A stretch of 64,000 bases of DNA from Bacteroidota bacterium (GCA_008933835.1 WBUG01000003.1:82188-146187); one strand, 5' to 3'; shown: positions 28,369 through 37,064, counted from the stretch's first letter. Translations and numbers: made by a program. The notes: generated by a model from the sequence alone, not told the origin.

Positions 28369-28767
28369 TTACTCGGAGACGCCGCCGCGCGTGATCCGGG
28401 TGAGGAACCCGGTGAACCCGCGGATGATGCCGCCGATGGTGTTCATCACGTCCATGATGGGAGACTCGATGGCGTCCTGCACGCGGCGCTCGAACGCCGC
28501 CACGTTGTCCGCGACGCTCTTGATGGTATCGACCGAGTCCTTCAGGACCATGAGCTGGTCGTCGAAGTTCTCGACGATGGTCCGGAGCTTGGTGGTGATG
28601 ACCTCGAGGTTGTCCAGGGTGGGGAGCGCTTTTGCGGTGACCTGCTTGATGTTGGTGTCGAGCGTGCCGAGCAGCTCCCGCAATTTCGAAAGGACGATGA
28701 TGAAGTAGATCGCGAGAGCTGACAGTGAAAGCAGGATGATGACCTGCGCGATGATAAGAACGTCCAC
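28369..28767 (-). CDS. DUF948-like membrane-anchored coiled-coil protein
   Basis: A 132-residue protein: one N-terminal transmembrane helix (residues 4-26), then a long heptad-patterned region (TNIKQVTAKALPTLDNLEVI) and a C-terminal amphipathic stretch with FTGFLTRITRGG. This matches DUF948 (YtxG-like) proteins, usually paired with YtxH as here, where ytxH ends 17 nt upstream. Start is GTG at 28767 with AGGAG upstream. Family proteins are linked to general stress; the molecular role is unknown. Confidence 0.75.
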   Translation of the reverse strand: MDVLIIAQVIILLSLSALAIYFIIVLSKLRELLGTLDTNIKQVTAKALPTLDNLEVITTKLRTIVENFDDQLMVLKDSVDTIKSVADNVAAFERRVQDAIESPIMDVMNTIGGIIRGFTGFLTRITRGGVSE

Positions 28768-28784
28768 GACGTGCTCCTATGGTG

Positions 28785-29141
28785 TTATGAGCGGTGTTTC
28801 TCGCCCTTGCCCGTTTCCGATGCGGTCCCTTTGACCTTGGCGTCGGTCAGGATCTTTTCCGCATCGCCGAGCAGCGACTCGGCCCGCTTCTTCGCTTCGG
28901 TGATGAGCCCTTCGGACTTCCGCTTCCCCTCGTTGATGATGTCGATGGCCTTGTGACGAGCGGCGCTCACATACTCTTCGGCGTTCTCCGCCACTTCTCC
29001 CGCCTTCGTCCGGATGTCGGCCCGGAGTTCCTTCCCCGGCTTCGGCGCGTAGAGCAGGGCGATAACCGCCCCGATGACGCCGCCGGCAAGGAAGCCGATG
29101 AGAAAACTGCTCTTATTGGTATCGTCGTTGTTGTCTGCCAT
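28785..29141 (-). CDS. YtxH-domain protein
   Basis: A 118-residue protein. Residues 12-33 form the transmembrane YtxH signature FLIGFLAGGVIGAVIALLYAPKPGKELR, followed by an Ala/Lys/Glu-rich helix. ATG 29141 is chosen because it places the signature near the N-terminus and has AGAGG upstream; the open frame continues upstream without coding character. Forms a two-gene unit with the DUF948 gene, a pairing known in many bacteria. Confidence 0.82.
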   Translation of the reverse strand: MADNNDDTNKSSFLIGFLAGGVIGAVIALLYAPKPGKELRADIRTKAGEVAENAEEYVSAARHKAIDIINEGKRKSEGLITEAKKRAESLLGDAEKILTDAKVKGTASETGKGEKHRS

Positions 29142-29232
29142 GAGTGACCTCTGCTGGATGAACGTGTTCGTTGGCTCGTGAAAGGTGGACAAAAAATCCC
29201 CGAAATGCAAGTAGAGCCGCGCTGTCCCGCGG

Positions 29233-29257
29233 CGGCCGTCCGTGGTCCGGACGGCCG
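29233..29257 (-). terminator. Hairpin after the COX24-domain gene
   Basis: A 10-bp perfect stem (CGGCCGTCCG at 29233-29242 against 29248-29257) with a 5-nt loop, 16 nt beyond the stop of the small ribosomal-protein gene on the minus strand. A run of six T lies further along (near 29190). Confidence 0.5.
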
Positions 29258-29272
29258 TCCGGGAGCGGGACA

Positions 29273-29368
29273 TCAGCGGTTCTTCTTCTTGTGTCTCATC
29301 TTCCGCAGGCGCTTCTTCCGCTTGTGCGTCGCCATCTTGTGGCGTTTCCGTTTCTTGCCGCTCGGCAT
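29273..29368 (-). CDS. AURKAIP1/COX24-domain small basic protein (bS22/mS38-like)
   Basis: A 31-residue, almost entirely Lys/Arg/His protein: it begins MPSGKKRKRHKMATHKRKKR and ends MRHKKKNR. This is the short AURKAIP1/COX24 protein annotated throughout Bacteroidota and related to mycobacterial bS22 and mitochondrial mS38, which sit at the decoding side of the small ribosomal subunit. The ATG at 29368 has a near-perfect AAAGGAGG ribosome binding site 6 nt upstream. It lies 19 nt after the zinc-ribbon/TPR gene. It is easily missed because of its length. Confidence 0.88.
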   Translation of the reverse strand: MPSGKKRKRHKMATHKRKKRLRKMRHKKKNR

Positions 29369-29387
29369 GCTGACCTCCTTTCGTTGA

Positions 29388-30209
29388 TTAGTGTTGATGG
29401 AGTAATTCGAGGGCGCGCTGCCCTGCTGCTGTGGTACTGTCTCGTTCGGCGCACTTCCGGAGCCACTCCTTCGCCTCGTCCATGGAACCGCTGCTCATCA
29501 GGATGACCCCGAGGTTGTACATCGCCATCTGGTGCTTCGGGTCCTTCTTCAGCGCGCTCTTGATCTCCCGCACCGCCGCGGGGGCGTCTCCGGTCTCGAA
29601 ATAACAGATGGCCATGTCCACCCGTGCGTCGGTGGAACCGGGTTCGAGCGCCAGGTACCGCTTGTACGTCTCGATGGCCCGGGGATAGAACTTCGCGTCA
29701 TGGAGCATGTTGGCGAGCCCCAGTGCCGCTTCGGCGTTCTTCGGGTCGGCCGCCAGCGCCGATTCGAACGCCGCGATCCGCCCCATCACTTCGCCGGAAG
29801 GGGCCGGTGATGCGGCAGCACCAGGTCCCGGCGGCTGCGCCGCAGCGCTGTTTCCGGGGACCGGCACCGGACGGTTCTGCATCTCGACCGCGACGACCAC
29901 TGCGATCAGGAGGACGAATCCGGCCGCCACGGTGTACGGGAACGGAAGTTTCTTTTTCGAGCGCCGCTCCGCCCCTTTCGGCGCAAAGGCGGAACGTTCC
30001 GCTCTGTCCGCAGAAGTGAGCGGAACGCCGCAGGCCCGGCAGCGCGTCGCACCGGATGCGGTCCGGACGCCGCAGGACGGACACACCGCCGCCTCCGGTC
30101 CTTCGGTGGGAACCGGTGCGTCGGTCGCGCGACGGCCGCAGGAGGGGCAGAATCGGTCGGTGGGCTGGAGCGGGGAACCGCAGTGAGCGCATGTCGCCGG
30201 TCGGGTCAT
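29388..30209 (-). CDS. Zinc-ribbon, single-pass membrane, TPR-repeat protein
   Basis: A 273-residue protein with two N-terminal zinc ribbons: CAHCG (8-12) with CPSCG (22-26), and CPSCG (43-47) with CRACG (57-61). A basic stretch RRSKKKLPFPY precedes one transmembrane helix (about 91-108), then a Pro/Ala-rich linker and three to four TPR units (about 145-270; e.g. LGLANMLHDAKFYPRAIETYKRYL). The orientation places ribbons in the cytoplasm and TPRs outside the membrane by the positive-inside rule. Function unknown; TPRs suggest a scaffold for protein partners. Confidence 0.7.
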   Translation of the reverse strand: MTRPATCAHCGSPLQPTDRFCPSCGRRATDAPVPTEGPEAAVCPSCGVRTASGATRCRACGVPLTSADRAERSAFAPKGAERRSKKKLPFPYTVAAGFVLLIAVVVAVEMQNRPVPVPGNSAAAQPPGPGAAASPAPSGEVMGRIAAFESALAADPKNAEAALGLANMLHDAKFYPRAIETYKRYLALEPGSTDARVDMAICYFETGDAPAAVREIKSALKKDPKHQMAMYNLGVILMSSGSMDEAKEWLRKCAERDSTTAAGQRALELLHQH

Positions 30210-30221
30210 ACAGCCTTCTCT

Positions 30222-30518
30222 CTATCCGAGTGTCTTCTTCAGGTTCTCGTTCACCACCGCTTTGAGCTCCTTGGAGACCTTGAAGATGGGAACGTAGTGG
30301 TCCTCCACCGGCACCTGTTCTCCGGTGCGCGGATTCCGTGCCATCCGGCCCTTCCGCTTCTTCACCTTGAAGCTGCCGAACCCGCGGATCTCGATGTTCT
30401 TCCCGTCCCGCAGCGAGGCGATGACGGTCTGGATGAACCCGTCCACCACGGCTTCGGTCTCCACCTTCGTCAGACCGGTCCCCGACGCGATGATATCGAC
30501 GATGTCGGCTTTTGTCAC
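30222..30518 (-). CDS. HU/IHF-family DNA-binding protein
   Basis: A 98-residue histone-like protein. The family signature GFGSFKVKKRKGRMARNPRTGE (48-69) includes the flexible DNA-clamping arm with the intercalating proline of RNP. The arm and C-terminal helix are closer to IHF than to minimal HU. It bends and compacts DNA as a dimer. Start is GTG at 30518 with GAGGAG about 7 nt upstream. It lies 15 nt after sppA. Confidence 0.92.
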   Translation of the reverse strand: MTKADIVDIIASGTGLTKVETEAVVDGFIQTVIASLRDGKNIEIRGFGSFKVKKRKGRMARNPRTGEQVPVEDHYVPIFKVSKELKAVVNENLKKTLG

Positions 30519-30533
30519 GGTAGTGCTCCTCTG

Positions 30534-31436
30534 TTATGGTTGAACGTAGCGGTACTGCACGATGGGTTGGTCCAGCAGGCGGTCCCGCAGCGCCGTCATG
30601 TCGCCGCGCAGTTCGCCGAAGATCATGTCCGACAGCCGTTCTTTCTTCCGCTCGGTGATGATGCGCGGGGCCGTGCCGAGTCCCGCCAGGTCCGCGGCGA
30701 TGCGGACGGCGTCCTGGTACGTCCCCAGCGTGTCCACCAGTCCGAGCGCCAACGCCTTGCGTCCCGTGAACACCCTTCCGTCCGCGATGCGCTTCACCCG
30801 TTCCTTCGGCATCTTCCGCTCATCCGCCACGGCGGTGATGAACTGGTCGTGGACGTCGTCGATCATCTCCTGGAAATATTTCCGGTCCTCCGCCGTCATC
30901 GGACGGAACGGGGACCCGGCATCCTTCAGCGCGCCGCTCTTGATGGTGGTGGAACTGACGCCGATCTTGTCGAGCAGCCCGTTCACATGCATGAACTGGG
31001 AGATGACGCCGATGCTTCCGGTGATGCTGCCGGGATTCGCGACGATGCGGTCCGCGCCGAGCGCGACATAGTATCCGCCGCTCGCGGCCACCGAGCCCAT
31101 CGAGACCACCACCGGTTTGCCGTACTTCCGCGTCTTCTTCACCTCTTCGTAGATCTCCTGGCTTGCTGAGACCCCGCCGCCCGGAGATTCGATGCGGAAG
31201 ACGATCGCGCGGACGCCGACGTTCTCACGGTACCGCTTGAACTGCCGCACGATGGACTGCGATGAGGTGATGGCTTCGTTCAGTTCCACGACGGCGATGG
31301 TGCCGCCGGTCCCCTGTTCGAGGTCCTGCGTCTCACTTCCGTCCGCAAGAAGAGAGACGATGCCGGCAATGACGATGAAGGCGAACACCGCAAGGAATCC
31401 GAAGATTCCGATAAGCCATTTAGCAGTTTTGCTCAT
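30534..31436 (-). CDS. sppA: Signal peptide peptidase SppA (short, 36K type)
   Basis: A 300-residue membrane-anchored S49 serine protease that degrades cleaved signal peptides. One N-terminal transmembrane helix (8-30) is followed by the protease domain with the nucleophile Ser in MGSVAASGGYYVAL and the general-base Lys in TIKSGALKDAGSPFRPM. Length corresponds to the short single-domain form. It heads a minus-strand unit with the HU/IHF gene and the TPR gene; the 175-bp A+T-rich gap upstream is shared with the divergent peptidase gene. Confidence 0.92.
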   Translation of the reverse strand: MSKTAKWLIGIFGFLAVFAFIVIAGIVSLLADGSETQDLEQGTGGTIAVVELNEAITSSQSIVRQFKRYRENVGVRAIVFRIESPGGGVSASQEIYEEVKKTRKYGKPVVVSMGSVAASGGYYVALGADRIVANPGSITGSIGVISQFMHVNGLLDKIGVSSTTIKSGALKDAGSPFRPMTAEDRKYFQEMIDDVHDQFITAVADERKMPKERVKRIADGRVFTGRKALALGLVDTLGTYQDAVRIAADLAGLGTAPRIITERKKERLSDMIFGELRGDMTALRDRLLDQPIVQYRYVQP

Positions 31437-31543
31437 ACCTTCTCTGAAGGCAATCTTTGTAACTTATTGAAACTTATGCAATTATATGGAAATGCGCCTC
31501 AAATGTCAATGAAGTTTTTCTTTGAAAAACGGACTCTTTTGAC

Positions 31544-31572
31544 TTGACAAAACCTATGAAACTCGTTAATAT
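31544..31572 (+). promoter_or_regulatory. Canonical sigma70-like promoter for the M20 peptidase operon
   Basis: TTGACA at 31544-31549 and TAATAT at 31567-31572 are separated by exactly 17 nt, a near-consensus housekeeping promoter of the proteobacterial kind, 40 nt before the ATG at 31612. This differs from the TAnnTTTG-type promoters seen elsewhere in this window. Confidence 0.6.
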
Positions 31573-31611
31573 CCGTGTGTAATAATTTTTTCCCCTCAAA
31601 CACCCCTTGAA

Positions 31612-32727
31612 ATGAAATTTACTATCGATTCCGGCGAATTGGTACGCCATTTCACCTCGCTGGCGGTGATCGACGGCGTATCGCTTGACGAACGGCGAAT
31701 CGCGGACCACATCACCGCACTGGTGAAGAGCTGCGGCGGAAAGGTCGTCGAGGACGGCGCCGCCGCGGTCGTGAACGGGAACACCGGCAATCTTATCTGC
31801 TTCCCACCCGGCTATGACGCGGCGAAACCCGCCATCGCGCTCTGCGCGCATCTGGACACCGTACAGCCGACGAAGAACCTTCGTCCGGTCGTGACGGCGG
31901 AGCGCATCACCAGCAGCGGCGATACCATTCTGGGGGGCGATGACCGTGAGGGTCTCGCCGCCATCACGTATCTGCTGAAGCATCTGCCGGAGCTCGGATC
32001 GCCGGTCCGCAACTTCATCATGGTCTTCACCGTGGCGGAGGAACTCGGCATGTACGGTGCGAACGCGGTCGACCTCACGCCGTACAACGTTACTGAAGCG
32101 TACATCTTCGACTGCTCCAAGCGTCCCGGCATCTATATTAAGGACAGTCCGGGCTGCCTCCTCTTCACGGCGGAGTTCCACGGCAAAGCGTCGCATGCCG
32201 GCGTCGCCCCGGAGGAAGGATTGAGCGCCATCGGCCTCGCCGCCCGCGCCATCGCCTCGGTCCGCTTCGGCCGCATCGATGCGGAGACCACCTCCAACAT
32301 CGGCACCATCACCGGCGGCAGCGCGACCAATGTGGTGGCGGACCGATGCACCGTGCAGGGGGAGATCCGATCGTTCACGCAGGAGCGCATCGACCGCGAG
32401 TACCGTCTGGTGCAGGAGGCGTTCCGCGCCGCGCTGAACGGCGAGGGCTCCGTCACCTTCACACAGGCGATGGACTTCCATCCGTACGTCCTCCCCCCCG
32501 ATTCCCCGGTCGTACGGACCGCCGAGGCGGCCATCGCCGCTGTCGGGCTCACGCCGACCGGCATCCGGTACACCGGCGGAAGCGACGCAAACTCGTACAA
32601 TGCCAAGGGGGTCCCCGCCGTCAACCTCGGCACGGGAGCCCAAAAGCCACACTCGCACGAAGAATTCGTGCTCATCCAGGACCTCATCACCTCAACGGAG
32701 ATCGCCCGTGAGATCATCACTCGCTAG
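31612..32727 (+). CDS. M20-family peptidase (tripeptidase PepT / YqjE-like)
   Basis: A 371-residue dizinc aminopeptidase of the M20 family. Metal-site residues: His80 and Asp82 (CAHLDTV), Asp110/111 (GGDDREG), catalytic Glu143 with Glu144 (VAEELG), Asp167 (IFDCS) and His347 or His349 (KPHSHEEF). The lid domain is inserted at about 185-300. It probably trims small peptides in the cytoplasm. It is the first gene of an operon with a cyanophycinase and a YfcC transporter; its last 20 nt overlap the cyanophycinase gene. Confidence 0.9.
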   Translation: MKFTIDSGELVRHFTSLAVIDGVSLDERRIADHITALVKSCGGKVVEDGAAAVVNGNTGNLICFPPGYDAAKPAIALCAHLDTVQPTKNLRPVVTAERITSSGDTILGGDDREGLAAITYLLKHLPELGSPVRNFIMVFTVAEELGMYGANAVDLTPYNVTEAYIFDCSKRPGIYIKDSPGCLLFTAEFHGKASHAGVAPEEGLSAIGLAARAIASVRFGRIDAETTSNIGTITGGSATNVVADRCTVQGEIRSFTQERIDREYRLVQEAFRAALNGEGSVTFTQAMDFHPYVLPPDSPVVRTAEAAIAAVGLTPTGIRYTGGSDANSYNAKGVPAVNLGTGAQKPHSHEEFVLIQDLITSTEIAREIITR

Positions 32728-33571
32728 ACTCGTCCTCCTCCTCATCACCGCCGCAGCGCTGCTGCCGGCCGCTCCGCCGAAAGGGCACCTGCTCATCATC
32801 GGCGGCGGCGAGAAACTGCCGTACATCATGAAGCGGTTCACGGACCTCGCCGGAGGACCCGGTTCGAAGATCGTCGTCTTTCCCATGGCGAGCAGCTATG
32901 AGGAGAACGCCGGCACGGAGGATGTGAAGCGGATGAAGGAACAGGGGGTCGAGAACTCCTTCTATATGAACATCACGCGCGCACAGGCGGACGATCCCGA
33001 GATGGTGCAGAAGCTCGACGGCGTGACCGGCGTCTTCTTCTCCGGCGGCGACCAGGTGAAACTGGCCGAGGCGATGCTCGGCACGAAGATGCTGGACCGC
33101 GTTCGCGCCATCCACGCCGCCGGCGGCGTCGTGGGGGGCACCAGTGCGGGGGCCTCCGTCATGAGCCGCACGATGGTCACCGGGAACGAGCTCATCATGA
33201 AGGACTCCACGCAGATCTTCTTCACCATCACCAAGGGGAACGTCGAGACCAAGGAGGGGTTCGGATTCGTGACGAAGGCCATCATCGACCAGCACTTCGT
33301 CGTCCGGAAGCGGCACAACCGGCTCATCTCGATGGTGCTCGAACGGCCTCACCTGCTCGGCGTCGGCATCGATGAGGAGACCTGCATCATCGTCGACCCG
33401 AAGGAGCGGTTCGAAGTGCTCGGCGACGGTCTGGTGCTCGTGTACGACGCGTCGCGCGCCACGGGCATCACCACGGACCGGCTCGGCAGCCAGGCCGCGC
33501 AGGACATCCGGCTGCACGTCCTGAAATCCGGCGACCGGTACGACATGGCCGCCAAGAAGCCCATCCGCTGA
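32708..33571 (+). CDS. cphB: Secreted cyanophycinase-type serine peptidase (S51 family)
   Basis: A 287-residue S51 peptidase. Cyanophycinases cut multi-L-arginyl-poly-L-aspartate to beta-Asp-Arg dipeptides. Key residues known from cyanobacterial CphB are present: Gln116 in SGGDQ, nucleophile Ser146 in GGTSAGAS, His196 in DQHF, and arginines 200, 202 and 205 in the R-x-R-x-x-R series. An N-terminal hydrophobic segment (LARLVLLLITAAALLPAAPP) predicts export, as in extracellular CphE types. GTG 32708 is chosen because it gives this signal peptide; the overlap with the peptidase gene supports translational coupling. Confidence 0.85.
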   Translation: MRSSLARLVLLLITAAALLPAAPPKGHLLIIGGGEKLPYIMKRFTDLAGGPGSKIVVFPMASSYEENAGTEDVKRMKEQGVENSFYMNITRAQADDPEMVQKLDGVTGVFFSGGDQVKLAEAMLGTKMLDRVRAIHAAGGVVGGTSAGASVMSRTMVTGNELIMKDSTQIFFTITKGNVETKEGFGFVTKAIIDQHFVVRKRHNRLISMVLERPHLLGVGIDEETCIIVDPKERFEVLGDGLVLVYDASRATGITTDRLGSQAAQDIRLHVLKSGDRYDMAAKKPIR

Positions 33572-34959
33572 TGAAGAAGCTCAACTTCGACACGCTGCTG
33601 ATGATCTTCGCCGTCATCGTGATGACGGCCGCGGTCACCTGGCTCATCCCGGGCGGCGAGTACCAGCGCCAGGTGAAGGAGGGCAAGACGCTCGTCGTCC
33701 CGGACTCCTTCTCGTACACCGAGAGCAATCCGCAGGGGATCGCGGACATCCTCTCCTCCCCCTTCAAGGGGTTCGTGAAGGCCTCCGAGATCATCGCGTT
33801 CCTCTTCCTGCTCGGAGGCTCCTTCTCCGTCATCCTCCGCACGGGGGCCATCACCGTCGCCATCCAGCACATGGCGAAGACCTTCGCGCAGAAGCCGCAT
33901 CTGCAGAAGTACTTCATCCCCGGCACGATGCTCATCTTCTCCCTCGCCGGCACGACGTTCGGCATGGCCGAAGAGGTGATGCTCTTCATCCCGCTGTTCA
34001 TCCCGCTCGCCATCTCGCTCGGGTACGATTCCATCACCGGCACCGCCATCCCGTTCCTCGGGGCCGCCGCCGGGTTCGCCGGCTCCACCTTCAACCCGTT
34101 CACCGTCGGCATCGCGCAGAGCATCGCCGAGGTGCCGCTCTACTCCGGACTGGAGTACCGGATCGTCATCTGGTGCATCAGCACCGCCGGCATGATCTTC
34201 TTCGTCGCCCGGTACGCGAAGCGGGTGAAAGCGGACCCTTCCGTCAGTCCGGTGTACGCCGCGGACCAGGAGCGGAGACACACGATGCACCTCGACACGT
34301 CGGCCGTGGAACCGTTCACGCTGCGGTACACGGTCATCCTCCTCCTCTTCTTCTTCTCGCTGGCGGCGCTGGTGTACGGCGTGCTGGCCTTCGGCTGGTG
34401 GCTGAGCGAGATCGCGGCGCTCTTCCTCGCGCTCGGCATCCTCTCGGGCGTTGCGGGTAGGCTGAAGCCGTCGGACATCACCGCAAGCTTCCGCGACGGC
34501 GCGAAGGACATGGTGGGCGTGGCGATGATCATCGCCTGCGCACGCGCCATCCTCGTCATCGCCACCGAGGGACGCGTGCTGGACGTGCTCCTGCACGCCT
34601 GCTCCGGACTCATCTCCTCGGTCCATCCGGTCTTCGCCGCGCAGATGATGTTCGTGGTGCAGGGCATCATCAACTTCTTCGTCCACTCCGGTTCCGGCCA
34701 GGCCGCGCTGACGATGCCCATCATGGCCCCGCTGGCGGACGTGCTCGGTCTCACCCGGCAGACCGCCGTGCTGGCGTTCCAGTTCGGCGAAGGATGGATC
34801 AATCCCATCCTCCCCACGTCCGGTCTCACCATGGGGGTGCTCGGTCTGGCGCGCATCCAGTGGAACGTCTGGTTCCGCTGGATGCTCCCCATCCAGATCT
34901 TCTTCTTCATCGTCGCATTGCTGTTGCTGATACCGCCGGTGCTGCTGCACTGGCAATGA
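33571..34959 (+). CDS. YfcC-family (C4-dicarboxylate/amino-acid transporter-like) membrane protein
   Basis: A 462-residue protein with about 11 to 12 transmembrane helices. Family marks of the YfcC/DcuC-like group: WLIPGGEYQR near the N-terminus, the AGTTFGMAEEVMLFIPLFIPLA re-entrant region, and GEGWINPILPTSGLTMGVLGLARI near the C-terminus. Relatives are annotated as basic-amino-acid or short-peptide antiporters. Start overlaps the cyanophycinase stop by 1 nt (TGATG). The operon context suggests uptake of Arg, Asp or their dipeptide; this is inference. Confidence 0.82.
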   Translation: MKKLNFDTLLMIFAVIVMTAAVTWLIPGGEYQRQVKEGKTLVVPDSFSYTESNPQGIADILSSPFKGFVKASEIIAFLFLLGGSFSVILRTGAITVAIQHMAKTFAQKPHLQKYFIPGTMLIFSLAGTTFGMAEEVMLFIPLFIPLAISLGYDSITGTAIPFLGAAAGFAGSTFNPFTVGIAQSIAEVPLYSGLEYRIVIWCISTAGMIFFVARYAKRVKADPSVSPVYAADQERRHTMHLDTSAVEPFTLRYTVILLLFFFSLAALVYGVLAFGWWLSEIAALFLALGILSGVAGRLKPSDITASFRDGAKDMVGVAMIIACARAILVIATEGRVLDVLLHACSGLISSVHPVFAAQMMFVVQGIINFFVHSGSGQAALTMPIMAPLADVLGLTRQTAVLAFQFGEGWINPILPTSGLTMGVLGLARIQWNVWFRWMLPIQIFFFIVALLLLIPPVLLHWQ

Positions 34960-34999
34960 GCGTCCGTTCCGTCCGTTCTTCACCAACCAAGGAGGATCC

Positions 35000-36145
35000 A
35001 TGAAACCACTTCTCATGCTTGCGTTGCTCGCCCTCGCCGCCGAGATGGCGCTGGCCCAGCCGTCCGCCACGACCGGCACGGGTCAGCTCGGCATCACGCT
35101 CAGCAGTTACGGCCGGGTCCGGGCCGGCGCGTATCCGTACGTCTCGACGGACCGCGAACTCGACCGTCTCTCCCTCGTCGTCGCCCAGTCCTCTTCCGCC
35201 GTCTACGATTACACCGAAGATTCCGACTCGACCGCCGAGGTCGCCCGTATCCTCACCATCGCCGGAGTCGATTCGGCCATGGAGACCCTGGCCGACAACG
35301 AATACACGATGCTTCCCCCGAAGGTGAAGGTCCGTACCGCCGTGCTGGGGTGGCTGAACCAGAACTACTTCATCGTGCGGTTCACCGTCATCGCGGACAC
35401 CACCGGACTCGGCACGCTGCGCTTCGGCGCCATCGTGGTGCCGCGCGTCGGGAAGATCTACGGCGGCGAAACGGTGAAGTACAACGCCGCGAACCAGACC
35501 GCCTCGTTCTTCCGCGTGGGGGACAGTCCGATGAGCTACTGGGGACTGCGGGCGCTCGGTCCGCAGGTCACCGGCGTGCGGTCGATGGACTGGGACGACT
35601 ACTCCGCCGATCCGGACGCCGATGCCGCCACCGATTCCATGCGTTACGCGATGACCGCCTACACCGGGTTCGACGCGGAAGTGGTGGCCGGTTCCAACGG
35701 CAGCGTGTACAGCGTCAACACCGGCAGCAAGGCGTTCGCGGCCAAAGGTGATTCGGCCGTCCTGTACTATGCGGTCGCCTATGGACCGACGGAGAACGAC
35801 ATGAACACGGCGATGACGGCCGCCGCGGCGAAGTATGCGATGCTCGTCACGTCGGTCCGGCGCACCGAATCGCCCGCCCCGTCCGCGTTCTCGCTCGGCG
35901 GCAACTATCCGAACCCCTTCAACCCCTCGACGAAGATCCCGTTCTCGGTGGCGCAAGGTTCCGACGTGCGGCTGTCGGTGCACGACGCGCTGGGACGCGT
36001 GGTGTCCGTGGTGGTCGACCGCCGGATGGAACCGGGACAGTACGTCGCGACGTTCGACGCCTCGTCCCTCTCCGCCGGCATCTACTACTATACCATGACC
36101 GCCGGCCGTTTCACCGAAACGAAGAAGATGCTCCTGGTCAAGTGA
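35000..36145 (+). CDS. Secreted protein with type IX secretion (type A) sorting domain
   Basis: A 381-residue protein with a clean signal peptide (to about AEMALAQP, residue 20), a beta-rich body without recognised domain (about 25-290), and a C-terminal T9SS sorting domain (about 300-381): GGNYPNPFNPSTKIPFSV, then VRLSVHDALGRVV and AGIYYYTMTAGRFTETKKMLLVK. The ATG has a strong AAGGAGG upstream. It lies 40 nt after the YfcC gene and is followed by a hairpin. The sorting domain call is firm; the cargo function is unknown. Confidence 0.85.
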   Translation: MKPLLMLALLALAAEMALAQPSATTGTGQLGITLSSYGRVRAGAYPYVSTDRELDRLSLVVAQSSSAVYDYTEDSDSTAEVARILTIAGVDSAMETLADNEYTMLPPKVKVRTAVLGWLNQNYFIVRFTVIADTTGLGTLRFGAIVVPRVGKIYGGETVKYNAANQTASFFRVGDSPMSYWGLRALGPQVTGVRSMDWDDYSADPDADAATDSMRYAMTAYTGFDAEVVAGSNGSVYSVNTGSKAFAAKGDSAVLYYAVAYGPTENDMNTAMTAAAAKYAMLVTSVRRTESPAPSAFSLGGNYPNPFNPSTKIPFSVAQGSDVRLSVHDALGRVVSVVVDRRMEPGQYVATFDASSLSAGIYYYTMTAGRFTETKKMLLVK

Positions 36146-36162
36146 CCGGGCCCCGTTCCATC

Positions 36163-36192
36163 GTCCCCGCCGGCCGTCGGGCCGGCCGGGAC
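36163..36192 (+). terminator. Hairpin terminator after the T9SS cargo gene
   Basis: A 13-bp stem with one C-C mismatch (36163-36175 against 36180-36192) and loop GTCG, 18 nt after the stop. No T-run follows; the stem is very GC-rich. Confidence 0.5.
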
Positions 36193-36203
36193 ACAATCGC
36201 TCC

Positions 36204-37058
36204 ATGACCAAACAGACCGACATCAAAGAGCGGATCCGGAAGAGCTACACGAAGCTGCCGGCGAGCCAGCGCCGCATCGCCGACTACTTCGTGGACCACT
36301 TCGACCGCATCCCGTTCCTGAACGTACAGGAGATCGCCGGGGCCATCCCCTCCAGCGATGCCTCCATCGTGCGCTTCGCCCAGCGGATCGGGTTCGAGGG
36401 GTTCAAGGAACTGCAGGAGGAGATCGGCCTCACACTGCAGCACCGTCTGCGGACCGGCGGACTCTTCTCCGTTCCCGCCTCCCAGGCCGCGGCGGACGAC
36501 CTGCTGACCGCCGTCGCGCGGCAGGACGTGAAGAACATCAACGAGACCCTCGAGATCATCGAGCGCGAGCGGTTCGAGGCGGCGGTCGAGGCCATCATGC
36601 GGGCGCGGCACGTCCACACCGCCGGGCTCGGCATCTCGTACCTGCTGGCGGAGGTGCTCAGTTACCAGCTGACCCAGGTGGGCGTCCCCTCCTCCCCGCT
36701 CCGGCAGGGACCGCTCGTCTTCGCGGAACAGGTGCTCTACTTCCGGCCGGAGGACGCGCTCATCTGCTTCTCCTTCCCGCCGTACTCCGTCGAGACCATC
36801 GAGACGGCGCGCTTCGTCCACGAGCGCGGCAACACCGTCATCGCCATCACGGACAAGATGACCGCGCCGGTCACCTTCTCCGCGTCGCTGTCGCTCCTGG
36901 TGAAGAGCCACAACATGCTCTACACGAACTCCTTCGCCGCCATTTCGGTCGTCATCAACGCCCTCTCCACCGCCTGCGCGCTCAAGGACAAGCCGAGGGC
37001 GGAGAGCATCGCCAACGACCTGAACGAACTGACGAGATCAACCACCATCCTTCCGTGA
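36204..37058 (+). CDS. MurR/RpiR-family transcriptional regulator
   Basis: A 284-residue regulator. N-terminal HTH-6 domain (about 1-80): KLPASQRRIADYF, then IPSSDASIVRFAQRIGFEGFKELQ, the DNA-reading helix. C-terminal SIS domain (about 115-265), which binds phosphosugars in characterised members. It precedes a TonB-dependent receptor gene by 6 nt, so it may regulate the downstream outer-membrane genes in response to a sugar phosphate; that link is inference. Confidence 0.9.
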   Translation: MTKQTDIKERIRKSYTKLPASQRRIADYFVDHFDRIPFLNVQEIAGAIPSSDASIVRFAQRIGFEGFKELQEEIGLTLQHRLRTGGLFSVPASQAAADDLLTAVARQDVKNINETLEIIERERFEAAVEAIMRARHVHTAGLGISYLLAEVLSYQLTQVGVPSSPLRQGPLVFAEQVLYFRPEDALICFSFPPYSVETIETARFVHERGNTVIAITDKMTAPVTFSASLSLLVKSHNMLYTNSFAAISVVINALSTACALKDKPRAESIANDLNELTRSTTILP

Positions 37059-37064
37059 GATGAC

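Noticed and set aside
26079..28394. 771-codon open frame antisense to the EF-G-like gene
   Set aside because: Shadow of a conserved GTPase gene; no recognisable motifs.
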